From positions 3,246,001 through 3,310,000 of the forward strand of contig NZ_CP120416.1 of the NCBI RefSeq assembly GCF_032773895.1: a stretch of DNA of 64,000 bases, given 5' to 3'. Source of the DNA: Teredinibacter sp. KSP-S5-2. Its GTDB lineage: Bacteria; Pseudomonadota; Gammaproteobacteria; Pseudomonadales; Cellvibrionaceae. The notes beneath the pieces are model-generated. The model was not told the DNA's origin, made no database searches, and saw only the letters and a program-made list of their open reading frames with translations. This document shows positions 46,554-58,759 of the stretch, one piece after another. Within the stretch, counting starts at the first letter, position 1; each line of letters opens with the position of its first letter. Position numbers and translations under genes: made by a program.

Positions 46554-47564
46554 TTAATCGTTCTTCTTTGGGGTTAAACCAAAATGATCGTAGGCAAGTT
46601 GCGTGGCCATACGCCCTCTTGGTGTGCGGATAACATACCCTTGCTGTATCAAGTAGGGTTCCAATACATCTTCGATGGTATCCCGCTCTTCGCTAATGGC
46701 CGCCGCCAGATTATCTACACCAACCGGGCCGCCTTCAAATTTTTCAATCATGGAGAGAATCAAACGTCTATCCATGTGATCGAACCCTTGATGATCAACA
46801 CCAAGCATATTCAATGCTCTGTCAGCCAAGTCCGAGGTCACAATCCCATCGCCTTTTACTTCCGAAAAGTCGCGAACACGACGAAGCAAACGGTTGGCAA
46901 TTCTGGGGGTTCCCCTGGCTCTTCGGGCGACTTCGAAAGCCCCTTCCGGCTCCATTTGAATGCCCATAAGCGAGGCCGAGCGTTTCACGATATGAGTCAG
47001 GTCTTCCACATTGTAAAACTCCAGACGCTGTACGATACCAAACCGATCCCGCAACGGAGAAGTAAGCAGCCCCGCCCGAGTAGTTGCACCAACCAAAGTA
47101 AATGGCGGCAGATCGATTTTAATTGAGCGCGCCGCAGGGCCTTCACCAATCATGATATCAAGCTGGAAGTCTTCCATCGCCGGGTAGAGAACCTCTTCGA
47201 CCACGGCGCTCAAACGGTGGATTTCATCAATAAATAACACATCACCCGGTTCAAGGTTGGTCATCATCGCAGCTAAATCACCTGCTTTTTCCAGCACTGG
47301 ACCAGATGTGGTTTTCAGGTCTACGCCCATTTCCGCCGCGATAATATTGGCCAAGGTGGTTTTACCCAAACCGGGAGGGCCAAATACCAACGTATGATCA
47401 AGCGCTTCACCACGGCCCTTGGCAGCATGGATAAAGATATCCATCTGCTCCTTAACAACAGGCTGCCCGATGTAGTCTTTTAAGGTTTTTGGGCGAACAG
47501 CGCGATCGAGCATCTCTTCCTTGGGTTTTGCTCCGCCACTGATAATGCGATCTTCTTCAATCAT
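46554..47564 (-). CDS. ruvB: RuvB, Holliday junction branch-migration ATPase
   Basis: 336 residues. Walker A GPPGLGKT at 62-69, Walker [11 protein letters not shown], sensor/arginine-finger region [21 protein letters not shown], and a C-terminal winged helix. RuvB hexamers drive branch migration with RuvA. It is 15 nt downstream of ruvA. Confidence 0.96.
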   Translation of the reverse strand: MIEEDRIISGGAKPKEEMLDRAVRPKTLKDYIGQPVVKEQMDIFIHAAKGRGEALDHTLVFGPPGLGKTTLANIIAAEMGVDLKTTSGPVLEKAGDLAAMMTNLEPGDVLFIDEIHRLSAVVEEVLYPAMEDFQLDIMIGEGPAARSIKIDLPPFTLVGATTRAGLLTSPLRDRFGIVQRLEFYNVEDLTHIVKRSASLMGIQMEPEGAFEVARRARGTPRIANRLLRRVRDFSEVKGDGIVTSDLADRALNMLGVDHQGFDHMDRRLILSMIEKFEGGPVGVDNLAAAISEERDTIEDVLEPYLIQQGYVIRTPRGRMATQLAYDHFGLTPKKND

Positions 47565-47579
47565 GGAATAGCTCGTAGT

Positions 47580-48200
47580 TTACGCTGGTAACATGGATCT
47601 CAATGCAAGCCGAATAAGCTCTTCACTGGTTTGAACGTCGCTCGTATATGAACTCGCAACCACTTTGGCTGCATCGGTGGGCTTATACCCCAAGGCAACC
47701 AAAGCTGCTTCCGCATCGGCAATCAAAGTATTGGGGTCCAGCGGGTTATTATGTTCGATATTAATAATCCCTGCTTGAGCGGGCTCCGCAGCCTCTCCCC
47801 ATCCTTTAAGCTTGTCTCTCATTTCGATGATTAAACGTTCCGCGGTTTTCTTACCCACTCCCGGTACTTTAACCAAAGCAGAGACATTATCTTGCATCAC
47901 ACAACGAACAAAATCGGTCGTTTCCATGGACATAATACCCACAGCCATTTTCGGGCCGACTCCGTTAATTTTGATTAACAGACGAAATAGTTCACGGTCT
48001 TTTTTATTGATAAAGCCAAAAAGCTGCTGTGCGTTTTCACTGACCGAAAAGTGGGTATACAGTGTCACAGATTCCCCGGCTGCGGGCAGCTGGAAGAACG
48101 TGGTCATGGGTGACTGCACTTCGTAGCCAACCCCGTTTACATCGACCAAAAGCCAAGGCGCAAGCTTTTCAATTAATGTTCCGGAAAGGAAACCAATCAT
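47580..48200 (-). CDS. ruvA: RuvA, Holliday junction-binding protein
   Basis: 206 residues: OB fold (MIGFLSGTLIEKLAPWLLVDVNGVGYEVQ), two helix-hairpin-helix motifs (LIKINGVGPKMAVGIMS and LVKVPGVGKKTAERLIIEM), and a C-terminal UBA-like domain (AEAALVALGYKPTDAAKVV) that contacts RuvB. Confidence 0.96.
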   Translation of the reverse strand: MIGFLSGTLIEKLAPWLLVDVNGVGYEVQSPMTTFFQLPAAGESVTLYTHFSVSENAQQLFGFINKKDRELFRLLIKINGVGPKMAVGIMSMETTDFVRCVMQDNVSALVKVPGVGKKTAERLIIEMRDKLKGWGEAAEPAQAGIINIEHNNPLDPNTLIADAEAALVALGYKPTDAAKVVASSYTSDVQTSEELIRLALRSMLPA

Positions 48201-48218
48201 AATTCTGACCTATACCAA

Positions 48219-48740
48219 TTAACGAAGGCGTCCGGCTTTATAGCGACCACGCCCGGCAAGACTAATAAGGTGTTTTTGGGTGTTTGCATGGCATATAGCA
48301 ACAGCAAGTGCATCCGCCGCGTCTTCTTGTGGGGTTTTAGTCAAGCCAAGCATGGTTTTCACCATATGCTGGACTTGGAATTTGTCGGCAGCCCCGGTTC
48401 CGACCACAGATTGTTTTACTTTTCGCGCTTCATACTCAGCAACAGGTAAATCACAATTCATTGCCGCAACTATAGCCGCGCCCCGCGCCTGGCCAAGTTT
48501 AAGCGCGGAACCCGCACTTTTTGACATAAAAACCTGTTCAATGGCGAATTCATTGGGAGAATATGTGTGAATAACTTCAGAGACAGAATCAAAGATGAGC
48601 TTTAATCGCTCTGGCAACAAGTAGGTTTCGGGGATGCGAATAACGCCGCTGGAAACATACGCCAGCTTGCCACTTTGCACTGTGATCACCCCAAACCCTG
48701 TTTTTCTTGACCCGGGATCTATCCCAAGAATGGTCTGCAT
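48219..48740 (-). CDS. ruvC: RuvC, Holliday junction resolvase
   Basis: 173 residues. Catalytic acidic residues are Asp8 ([12 protein letters not shown]), Glu68 (FAIEQVF), and Asp140/Asp143 ([14 protein letters not shown]). It cuts Holliday junctions formed by RuvAB. First gene of the ruvCAB set; 18 nt before ruvA. Confidence 0.96.
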   Translation of the reverse strand: MQTILGIDPGSRKTGFGVITVQSGKLAYVSSGVIRIPETYLLPERLKLIFDSVSEVIHTYSPNEFAIEQVFMSKSAGSALKLGQARGAAIVAAMNCDLPVAEYEARKVKQSVVGTGAADKFQVQHMVKTMLGLTKTPQEDAADALAVAICHANTQKHLISLAGRGRYKAGRLR

Positions 48741-48939
48741 ATCTGTATTTATATTCAGTAGTTTATGGGGAGTTTTTCAGTATTAGCAATCCCAGTCAAG
48801 GCCTAATTCGCCCGAGAGAGCAGCGTTGTACGGGGAAGACATCAAAAACCGCCTATTTAAAGATGAACTGACCGGACTAACGGAACATCTAAACGTGTTT
48901 TTGAAACGATTATGCCACTCTAGTATATATTTTGTTCAG

Positions 48940-49602
48940 CTAGACGTTAGGTTGGTCATAATTATATGCCAACATCTCAATATCCTTCGCAAAATGCTTA
49001 GCGACCATTTCCGCTGTGTCGTCGGCAAAATACTCTCGATAGTCCTTACCACGCTTACCTTTACGTTTATGGGGCAAACTTATTGAGACACCAATATGAT
49101 CACAGACCGCTTTGAAATCCTCCTCTATTCGCTCATACCTGCCAATAAAGTCCATCTGCGAATTACCGTGTAAGTCCACCAGATAATCTGACTGAAGAGA
49201 TAGTGACGTATCAATATGATATTGATAGGGGCGCTCCGGGTTAAACTTCCAGCGCATAAACTCGTTAAAATCCGTTATACCATTCATAAACTGAGGGCGT
49301 TCTCGCTGTATATGGTGGAACGAACTTACTTGCAAATCCCAAGGGTTTCTAACAAAGGCAAACTTATATAACTGATTAAAAAACTCTTCTGGCAGCATTT
49401 CTTTAGCGGCAATAATGTGTGAATGCCGGGGGAATTTCATACCCAGTTTATGGCCGGTCAAACCGCTAATTTTATGTGCGGGCCACATCAAATAGTACAT
49501 AGGGTCTTTCCAACGCAAGGTATTCAACGCCGCGCGCACACTCGTACCACCGGTTTTAGCAATATGAACAAATAAAAAATTATATTTATGGGAAAGTAAC
49601 AT
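48940..49602 (-). CDS. Sulfotransferase (PAPS-dependent, family 2-like)
   Basis: 220 residues. The 5'-phosphosulfate loop FLFVHIAKTGGTSVRAAL lies at residues 9-26, and the 3'-phosphate site FAFVRNPWDLQVSSFHH is in the middle. The C-terminal part contains FIGRYERIEEDFKAVCDHIGV. Such enzymes sulfate carbohydrates or other acceptors. Being downstream of the asparagine-synthase-like and glycosyltransferase genes, it may sulfate the surface glycan made by this cluster; the substrate is inference. Confidence 0.85.
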   Translation of the reverse strand: MLLSHKYNFLFVHIAKTGGTSVRAALNTLRWKDPMYYLMWPAHKISGLTGHKLGMKFPRHSHIIAAKEMLPEEFFNQLYKFAFVRNPWDLQVSSFHHIQRERPQFMNGITDFNEFMRWKFNPERPYQYHIDTSLSLQSDYLVDLHGNSQMDFIGRYERIEEDFKAVCDHIGVSISLPHKRKGKRGKDYREYFADDTAEMVAKHFAKDIEMLAYNYDQPNV

Positions 49603-49620
49603 AGTTTTCTCTAAAGATGA

Positions 49621-51423
49621 TTAAACCCAGTCTAGCGGGTTTTCTATCGGCGATGGCGCCCGAGCTGGCTGCTCGACAAATAACCGGTACCAAATTGCAA
49701 ATTGCATTAATCCCCATATTTCCCGGGACAGGTTCTGTCCGTTCTGGTGAGAATGAATCACGGATTTTACACCCTCAACGGACAAATGGGCTTTGATTCC
49801 TGGATTTGAACATAGCTTTTGTCCAAGCTGATCAACAAAATCACCGGTCATCCATTCCCGAACGGGAACATAAAAACCTTTTTTCGGCTTTTGTAAATGC
49901 TCACGAGGCAACACTTTATTCGCCCACTGACGGACAAACCACTTCCCTCTTTTGGCCGGGTATTTCAACTCATCCGGCAGTGATAAACCAAACTCCACAA
50001 TTCGGTGATCCGCAAAAGGCACTCGCCCTTCCAGGCTGAAGGACATCATCATCCTGTCGGCTTTGACAAATAAGTTGTCAGGCAATGCGCTCACCAGATC
50101 TACATACTGTGCTTTTTGCATCCGGCTCCAGTTTTTGGGTAATGATTTCCATAACTGGGTGTAGTGCGCGCGAATATCAATTTGTTTAATTCTATCTGGA
50201 AAGACTTGCGCTTGAGCGGTGCGATTCCATTGGCCTCGGGTTTTTATTCCCCCGGCACCAAAGATCATCGACTTGAGTTTGTTTTCTAAAGTGGGCGCAT
50301 AGCGCCGATAGCCCGCGAAGGATTCGTCACCACCTTCACCGGAAAACACCACTTTTAATTCTTTTCCAGCAACTTCCGATAACAGCGATGTCGGTAACGA
50401 TGCGTAATCTCGCATTAAGTCGTCTGCGGCCCAGATGCTATACACAATACGTTGAAACAAATCATCGCGACCAACACGAATAGATTGATGATCCGCGCCA
50501 AAATGTTTTGCCAGTATTTCGGCGTCTTGAACTTCGTCTTTCAGTGTTGTCCCAGAGTAACCAATAGAATATGTTTTTAATCCCTGCCCTTTACGCTTAG
50601 CTAACTCTGCCAACAACAAGGATGAGTCAATACCACCAGAAAGGAACAACCCGAAAGGGACATCCGCTCGCATATGCTCGGTCATGACTTGATCAAACAA
50701 CGGCTCAAACGCAGTTACTGCATCCTCATAATCAATTTCTTGCGGGGTAACAGCAGAGGCATCCCAGTACTTCTCATGGCGAACTCCGCCGTTGGCAACC
50801 ACCAAGTATTCACCGGGCAATACTCGCGATATACCGCGGAATATGGTCTCCCGACCGGTATTAAACTGGTACTGAAAGAAGTGAATAAGCGATTCGTCAT
50901 GTATCTCTGGCGAAGAATCCAGTAAAGGTAGTAACGCTTTTATCTCGGAAGCAAAAAAAACGCCTTCGGATGTTTCCGCATAAAAAAGCGGTTTAATGCC
51001 TAGACGGTCTCGACAAAGAATCAGTTCTTCGGTTTGACTATCGTATAAGGCGAACGCGTACATACCATTTAAACGATTAAACCCGTCCAAACCAAACTGT
51101 TGATACACCTGCAGTATCGCTTCCGAATCCGACCGGCTTAATGTACTTCCGAGGATTGACGAATCTATTTGATCGCGGATTTCGATGTAATTATAAACTT
51201 CGCCGTTCGCCACCAGATGCAGGGTCTTTTCTGCATTTTGCAGCGGCTGTTTGCCACCTTCCAAATCAATAATGGACAACCGGGAATGCGCCAGGCCCAG
51301 GCGATCCAGTGAGAAGATATCGGACTCGTCTGGTCCGCGGTGATATAAAGTCGCGACTGACTTTTCTAGCTTGTCAGTAGGAAAATGACCTTGCCAAGTG
51401 ATACCACCAGCTATTCCACACAC
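49621..51423 (-). CDS. Asparagine synthase-like glutamine amidotransferase
   Basis: 600 residues. N-terminal Ntn-type glutaminase domain beginning MCGIAGGITW with the catalytic Cys2, which fixes the start. The synthetase domain has the PPi loop SGGIDSSLL at 262-270. It resembles AsnB and the AsnB-like proteins of polysaccharide clusters that amidate sugar or uronic acid carboxyl groups. Lying between glycosyltransferase and sulfotransferase genes, a role in glycan modification is more likely than asparagine supply. Confidence 0.85.
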   Translation of the reverse strand: MCGIAGGITWQGHFPTDKLEKSVATLYHRGPDESDIFSLDRLGLAHSRLSIIDLEGGKQPLQNAEKTLHLVANGEVYNYIEIRDQIDSSILGSTLSRSDSEAILQVYQQFGLDGFNRLNGMYAFALYDSQTEELILCRDRLGIKPLFYAETSEGVFFASEIKALLPLLDSSPEIHDESLIHFFQYQFNTGRETIFRGISRVLPGEYLVVANGGVRHEKYWDASAVTPQEIDYEDAVTAFEPLFDQVMTEHMRADVPFGLFLSGGIDSSLLLAELAKRKGQGLKTYSIGYSGTTLKDEVQDAEILAKHFGADHQSIRVGRDDLFQRIVYSIWAADDLMRDYASLPTSLLSEVAGKELKVVFSGEGGDESFAGYRRYAPTLENKLKSMIFGAGGIKTRGQWNRTAQAQVFPDRIKQIDIRAHYTQLWKSLPKNWSRMQKAQYVDLVSALPDNLFVKADRMMMSFSLEGRVPFADHRIVEFGLSLPDELKYPAKRGKWFVRQWANKVLPREHLQKPKKGFYVPVREWMTGDFVDQLGQKLCSNPGIKAHLSVEGVKSVIHSHQNGQNLSREIWGLMQFAIWYRLFVEQPARAPSPIENPLDWV

Positions 51424-51428
51424 GTGAA

Positions 51429-52544
51429 TTATTTCCCTAACAGAAGCGCCAGATAACGCGCTGCGCTGATCGGCGAATGGTATTCTTTCACGGCTTCTTG
51501 TAACTCTGTCGAAGATAACGGGTGATCCAAAGTCGACATAATTTGCGTAGCCATATCCTGATAATCGCCCATTTCAATTAATGGACCGTATTTGCCTTCG
51601 TCCAAAACTTCATTTGGACCACTAGGGCAGCGAGTAGAAACAGAAGGCACACCGAGCGCCAGCGCTTCAGATAACGCATTGGGTGACCCCTCCCAACGGG
51701 AAGACAATACAAACACACTTGCACGCGACAACCACGCCCCTGGATTGGCTTGAAAGCCAGGCATCAAAACAGAATCCTGAAGCTTCAAATTTGCAACCAG
51801 TATTTCCAAATCTTTTCTGAGGGAGCCATCTCCCAGAATAATCAACCGAACATCCCTTTTCTGCTTTACGATATGAAACGCTTTAATAAGCGTTTCAAAA
51901 TCTTTTTGTACGCTAAGGCGCCCGATACCCATAATGACATCCGGTTGATTCGCCTCTAACCACTCATGTGGCACGGGCTCTGCTGCTGCACTGTAGAACG
52001 ATTCAGTGATTACCGGATTACGAATAACGTGTATATTTTCTGGATTGATTTGAGTGATCGACAAAGTATCTTGCCTAACACCTTCAGATACCGCGATTAC
52101 CGCATCCGCTTTTTTATATAGTCGCTTCATTGGCGCAGTTCTTAACCAAGCCTGAAATCGATTTTTATGTTTTAGCGCTGTTGAAAGGTTTGTGCCCAGG
52201 CGAATACAAATTCGAGTATCCACTCCCGCCAGACTTCTTGCCCGTAACGCAGCTCTGCCAGCACGATCTTTCGCCACCAACATTGCATCAGGCTGTGAGT
52301 TTTTCAGATATTTTACGATTTCGGGAATGGCTGTCAGCGTGTGTTTCGCCGTTAACGAGATAACATTAACGTTATCTGGAATATCACGAAAATGTGGGCC
52401 TGATGCACGAATAACAAGTAAATCAAGAGATTGGACTTTCTGCGCAAATTCTCTGACCAAACTCATCACCATGCGCTCTACCCCTCCCGCACCGGAGAAT
52501 GATATGAGAACGGCAAGATGCTTATGGGCAGTTTGATTTGACAT
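51429..52544 (-). CDS. Glycosyltransferase, GT4 family
   Basis: 371 residues with two Rossmann domains. The N-terminal SFSGAGGVERMVMSLVREFA and C-terminal GIGRLSVQKDFETLIKAFHIV, then SSRWEGSPNALSEALALGVPSVSTRCPSGPNEVL (donor-binding E-x7-E region) fit GT4. It transfers a sugar from an activated donor onto a growing surface glycan. Start is 28 nt after the neighbouring glycosyltransferase stop; ends 5 nt before the AsnB-like gene. Confidence 0.88.
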   Translation of the reverse strand: MSNQTAHKHLAVLISFSGAGGVERMVMSLVREFAQKVQSLDLLVIRASGPHFRDIPDNVNVISLTAKHTLTAIPEIVKYLKNSQPDAMLVAKDRAGRAALRARSLAGVDTRICIRLGTNLSTALKHKNRFQAWLRTAPMKRLYKKADAVIAVSEGVRQDTLSITQINPENIHVIRNPVITESFYSAAAEPVPHEWLEANQPDVIMGIGRLSVQKDFETLIKAFHIVKQKRDVRLIILGDGSLRKDLEILVANLKLQDSVLMPGFQANPGAWLSRASVFVLSSRWEGSPNALSEALALGVPSVSTRCPSGPNEVLDEGKYGPLIEMGDYQDMATQIMSTLDHPLSSTELQEAVKEYHSPISAARYLALLLGK

Positions 52545-52572
52545 TTAAATGATTATTTCAGTGAAACAGCTA

Positions 52573-53703
52573 TTATGCTGTGCGTTTATCGTTTAGTGAA
52601 GAGATATATCTTAAATACTGATCACCGATTACCGGTACGGAAAAGTGCTCTGCGGCGTATTGTTTTAACTTATTTCGGTCCGTAGATTTGTCCAACCAGG
52701 ATAGTAATGCTTTAGCATAACAAGCAGGGTCAAATGTACTGACAACCTCTCCGAGAAAATCCTCAAGAAGTATTTCCTCCGGCCCACCGCAGGGTGTTGA
52801 GACTACGGGTGTACCACTGGCCAATGCTTCCACAACCACATTTCCAAACCCTTCAAAAGAAGACGACATTGCAAAAACTTGGGACGCACTAATATAAGGA
52901 AATGGATTATTTTTGTGCCCTAACATCGTGATATCCTGCGAAAACACTGACTCGTCAGCGCGACGCCTCACTGCATCGCCCTCGGGTCCATCACCGATAA
53001 TAACTAGTTGGCAATCCTTCTCTTTTCGCACAATGTCAAAACTGTCGATGAGAAAAGTCATATTTTTTTGTTCAACAATGTGTCCAACAGTAATAATTGT
53101 TGGCTTTTTAAACTCAATCCTCTCGTTATATTCCGCTAACTTTTGCTCCAGGTTTTTATCAAAAACCGGGTTAAGAATGTAATCAATTTTCTGAAATGCA
53201 ATCCCAGTAATTTCGCTCAGATCTGTCGCTGCGGCTTTTGATACCGCGATAATCCCATCCAGCTTAGGATAAAGCTTAGCCATTCTGGCAATACGTTTTT
53301 CCCGCTTTTTTTGAGATAAAGGAAGGTACTCTTGACTGTGGATATTATGGACTTGTGGAATGAGGAGAGGCTTACTTGTGCTGAGTTTACAAGCGTTGTA
53401 GCACAAGCGACCTAAACGTTCGTTGGCGATGATAATTGCATCTGGCTTGAAACGATTAATCAAACGGACGGTTTCGAATACACCCGTAAACTGGTGGGTG
53501 GTTTTCAGTTCCACAATAGCATTCTGATCTTCAATCTCGTCTTTGTAACCACGAGACAAATCTCCAACCCAGACAGATACCTGAAGGCCCAAAGACAAAT
53601 AATAATTAGTTAAACGAACAATATTTCGACCAATGCCACCATCCAAATAGGCACAAATAAACACAACACGTTGAATCTCTGGTCTATCTTTGGCCATATT
53701 CAT
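52573..53703 (-). CDS. Glycosyltransferase, GT4 family
   Basis: 376 residues of GT4 type: GGIGRNIVRLTNYYLSLGLQVSVWVG near the N terminus, TVGHIVEQKNMTFLIDSFDIV and SSSFEGFGNVVVEALASGTPVVSTPCGGPEEIL in the C-terminal half. Likely a surface-polysaccharide enzyme. Its start is 217-260 nt from the 5S rRNA end and terminator. The start (MNMAKDR) has no clear Shine-Dalgarno; the ATG two codons later is possible. Confidence 0.86.
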   Translation of the reverse strand: MNMAKDRPEIQRVVFICAYLDGGIGRNIVRLTNYYLSLGLQVSVWVGDLSRGYKDEIEDQNAIVELKTTHQFTGVFETVRLINRFKPDAIIIANERLGRLCYNACKLSTSKPLLIPQVHNIHSQEYLPLSQKKREKRIARMAKLYPKLDGIIAVSKAAATDLSEITGIAFQKIDYILNPVFDKNLEQKLAEYNERIEFKKPTIITVGHIVEQKNMTFLIDSFDIVRKEKDCQLVIIGDGPEGDAVRRRADESVFSQDITMLGHKNNPFPYISASQVFAMSSSFEGFGNVVVEALASGTPVVSTPCGGPEEILLEDFLGEVVSTFDPACYAKALLSWLDKSTDRNKLKQYAAEHFSVPVIGDQYLRYISSLNDKRTA

Positions 53704-53916
53704 TTAACTAGATGCATTGGAAAAAGTATTAAGGTGCATCCTAAACCATTTAATAGCCAAACTCACGGAGAGTATTGTTCCATTTTGTTGTTTTACGTTC
53801 GACAACAAAAAACCGAAACATTTATCAAATGTTTTAAGAAATATCTGGAAGGTCGGGCATTGTTCATACGTAGCCCTCAATAAATTTGTCTTCAATGTCC
53901 CCTTAATAAAAGACAA

Positions 53917-53950
53917 CAAAAAACCCCAGGCTCGTTAGAACCTGGGGTTT
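53917..53950 (-). terminator. Intrinsic terminator of the 23S-5S unit
   Basis: AAACCCCAGG (53,921-53,930) pairs with CCTGGGGTTT (53,941-53,950) in a perfect 10-bp stem with a 10-nt loop; on the minus strand a T-run follows. It lies 12 nt after the 5S 3' end and would also stop transcription coming through from upstream genes into the glycosyltransferase at 52,573-53,703. Confidence 0.9.
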
Positions 53951-53962
53951 CTTTATTTAGAA

Positions 53963-54078
53963 GCCTGACGATGACCTACTCTCACATGGGATCTCCCACA
54001 CTACCATCGGCGATGCATCGTTTCACTTCTGAGTTCGGGATGGGATCAGGTGGTTCCAATGCTCTAATGTCGTCAGGC
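53963..54078 (-). rRNA. rrf: 5S ribosomal RNA
   Basis: About 116 nt. Read on the minus strand it starts GCCTGACGACATTAGAGCA, with the conserved loop sequences ACCATCTG-type and CTCCCATGTGAGAGTAGG near the 3' end, closing with CGTCAGGC. The ends GCCTGACG/CGTCAGGC pair as the closing stem. Separated by 231 nt from the 23S 3' end. Confidence 0.95.
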
Positions 54079-54309
54079 AAAGCTGTATAGGCGGTGTATG
54101 TCTTATGTTCTATTGAACTGCACTTACCTACCTAAATAGGGTGGCGGATTGAATAAGTTTTTTGCAACTTTGCTCATAGTGTTGGATTACTCTTACCTTT
54201 CGGTTTGCTTATCCAGACAATATCTTTGCTCTTGCGTGTGTCACACTTAGCTTCGATTATTTAATAATTTTGTTGCTTAACTTCAACATAACTTAATCAG
54301 TTCTGTTAT

Positions 54310-57177
<2,868 letters not shown>

Positions 57178-57483
57178 ATATAACACAAGTGACTAAGTTA
57201 ATGTTCGCAACTTATTAAATTCTGCTTTGCTTCAGCTTCTTCATGACCTCATCTAATCAGTGGCTAAACCAATTAAATACTGCAAAATCACTCCAATTCG
57301 CCAAAGACCCACAGTCGATAACTAAGTGTCTCTACACATATGTTTGAATGCAATCGCAACGATATTACACCGGATAAGCGTACTTGAGTTAATCTCAATC
57401 ACTACTTAAGTGCAATGTTACAACTTATTCTTTCCACCTTGTTAAAGAGCTTCTTGTTGGGCGACGCCATCAAGAGGAGGCGT
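57178..57483 (-). other. Leader of the 23S-5S unit (ITS-like, no 16S, no tRNA)
   Basis: About 300 nt transcribed ahead of 23S. It contains boxA GCTCTTTAACAA (57,439-57,450) and no tRNA-Ile or tRNA-Ala. Its end pairs with sequence after the 23S gene: GTTATATGGTCAAG at 54,305-54,318 and CTTGACCATATAAC at 57,171-57,184, a perfect 14-bp complement that forms the pre-23S processing stem. It resembles a 16S-23S spacer fused directly to a promoter. Confidence 0.75.
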
Positions 57484-57511
57484 ATCTTACACTCAGATGA
57501 CGGAGAGTCAA
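57484..57511 (-). promoter_or_regulatory. rRNA P1-like promoter of the 23S-5S unit
   Basis: On the minus strand TTGACT (57,506-57,511) and TAAGAT (57,484-57,489) are spaced by exactly 16 nt, as in rRNA P1 promoters. The bases after the -10 (ACGCCTCC) are GC-rich as in growth-rate/ppGpp-controlled promoters. Upstream, 57,513-57,545 is a nearly pure A/T tract placed as an UP element. Together these point to a strong promoter dedicated to this unit. Confidence 0.75.
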
Positions 57512-57639
57512 GATTTTTTTTAAGAATTTTTAATATATTTTTCTGTCGTCGTAAAACTCATGAAATATAGAGGAAAAATCACTCACCCCTCTCTTTCAAA
57601 AATATTCATGTCGACTTTGTCAATAAAAAACTGACTTAC

Positions 57640-58734
57640 TCAGAACCCCATTGACTCCAAATATTTATCCGTGCTTTTGCTCACTGTATATGGAAGAGAT
57701 GCCTGCTTTAACTCCTCAACTGAACACTTGGGGCTGTCTAAAGATTGCTCGATGGATTTCGCCAGCGCATCACTGTCTCCAACGGGAGAAAGATAACCAA
57801 GCTTGCCGTACCCCAAAATTTCACGAGGACCGCCCAAGCATTCCGTCGCCGCAACGGGAACACCAAGATAATGCGCCTCAATAAGCACCATCCCAAAACC
57901 TTCAAATGTTGCCGTATGAACCAGCAACGACGACTTTGCGATGTAAGCATAGGGATTACTCACAAAACCCAGTAGCTCAACACAGTCCTGCAAACCAAGT
58001 TTTGCAATCAACGCTTCTAACGCAGCTTTTTCTGTCCCTCGCCCCAAAATAACTAGACGACACGCTCGCCTATCTCTTACTTTGGCGAACGCTTTTATCA
58101 ATGTGACATGATCTTTACGCGGACTTAGCTCACCGACAGCAATTATCACAGGAACAGTTTGATCCTGAAACCAGGGGTGAGCTACAGGTTCAACAGCCTG
58201 TTTATCCACATGCTCACCAACAATAGGGAGAGGAACAACCTGGATCTGCTCTCGACTAAGCGTAGTGATATCAGCTAAATCATCGGCGGCATCAATTGAT
58301 GGAACAATAATGCTATGCGCTTTCGGATACAGTTTATTCATCGAAAACTTGTGTAGCAAAACCTCCATCCAGGATCGATTTTTCAAATTAATCGACATGA
58401 TCGTCCCGGAACTCACTACTACCCGGGTATTTACTTTGGCAATTCTAACCGCCAGCAAAGCCACTCGATTTGCTCGGTCTTTATCAGCAAAAAGCACATC
58501 AGGCTTTTCTTTTTTTAGATAGCTCACCACACCAAGCAAGCACGTTAATGTGTGTTTACTCCCCATATCGATTCGGCGAAAGTTGTCAGAATCCAAATCA
58601 ATATATGGGCCATGCTTACGCACTGTAAGTAAGTCTACGCTGTATCCCCTCTTGCACAACTCGGGAAACAAGAACGCCATCGATCTGTCAACACCGCTAT
58701 GACCAGACGTTGATAAGAAAAAAGCTATTTTCAT
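57640..58734 (-). CDS. Glycosyltransferase, GT4 family
   Basis: 364 residues. FFLSTSGHSGVDRSMAFLFPEL near the N terminus; GELSPRKDHVTLIKAFAKVRD and HTATFEGFGMVLIEAHYLGVPVAATECLGGPREIL in the second domain. Close in layout to the enzyme at 51,429-52,544 (both have the 'KHTLT...VVSYLKKEKPDVLFADKDRANRVAL' pattern), so the two are likely related by duplication. Its stop lies 95-130 nt before the rRNA promoter elements, on the same strand. Confidence 0.87.
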   Translation of the reverse strand: MKIAFFLSTSGHSGVDRSMAFLFPELCKRGYSVDLLTVRKHGPYIDLDSDNFRRIDMGSKHTLTCLLGVVSYLKKEKPDVLFADKDRANRVALLAVRIAKVNTRVVVSSGTIMSINLKNRSWMEVLLHKFSMNKLYPKAHSIIVPSIDAADDLADITTLSREQIQVVPLPIVGEHVDKQAVEPVAHPWFQDQTVPVIIAVGELSPRKDHVTLIKAFAKVRDRRACRLVILGRGTEKAALEALIAKLGLQDCVELLGFVSNPYAYIAKSSLLVHTATFEGFGMVLIEAHYLGVPVAATECLGGPREILGYGKLGYLSPVGDSDALAKSIEQSLDSPKCSVEELKQASLPYTVSKSTDKYLESMGF

Positions 58735-58759
58735 TCAGGTTAGTTTCTCGCAGAAGGGG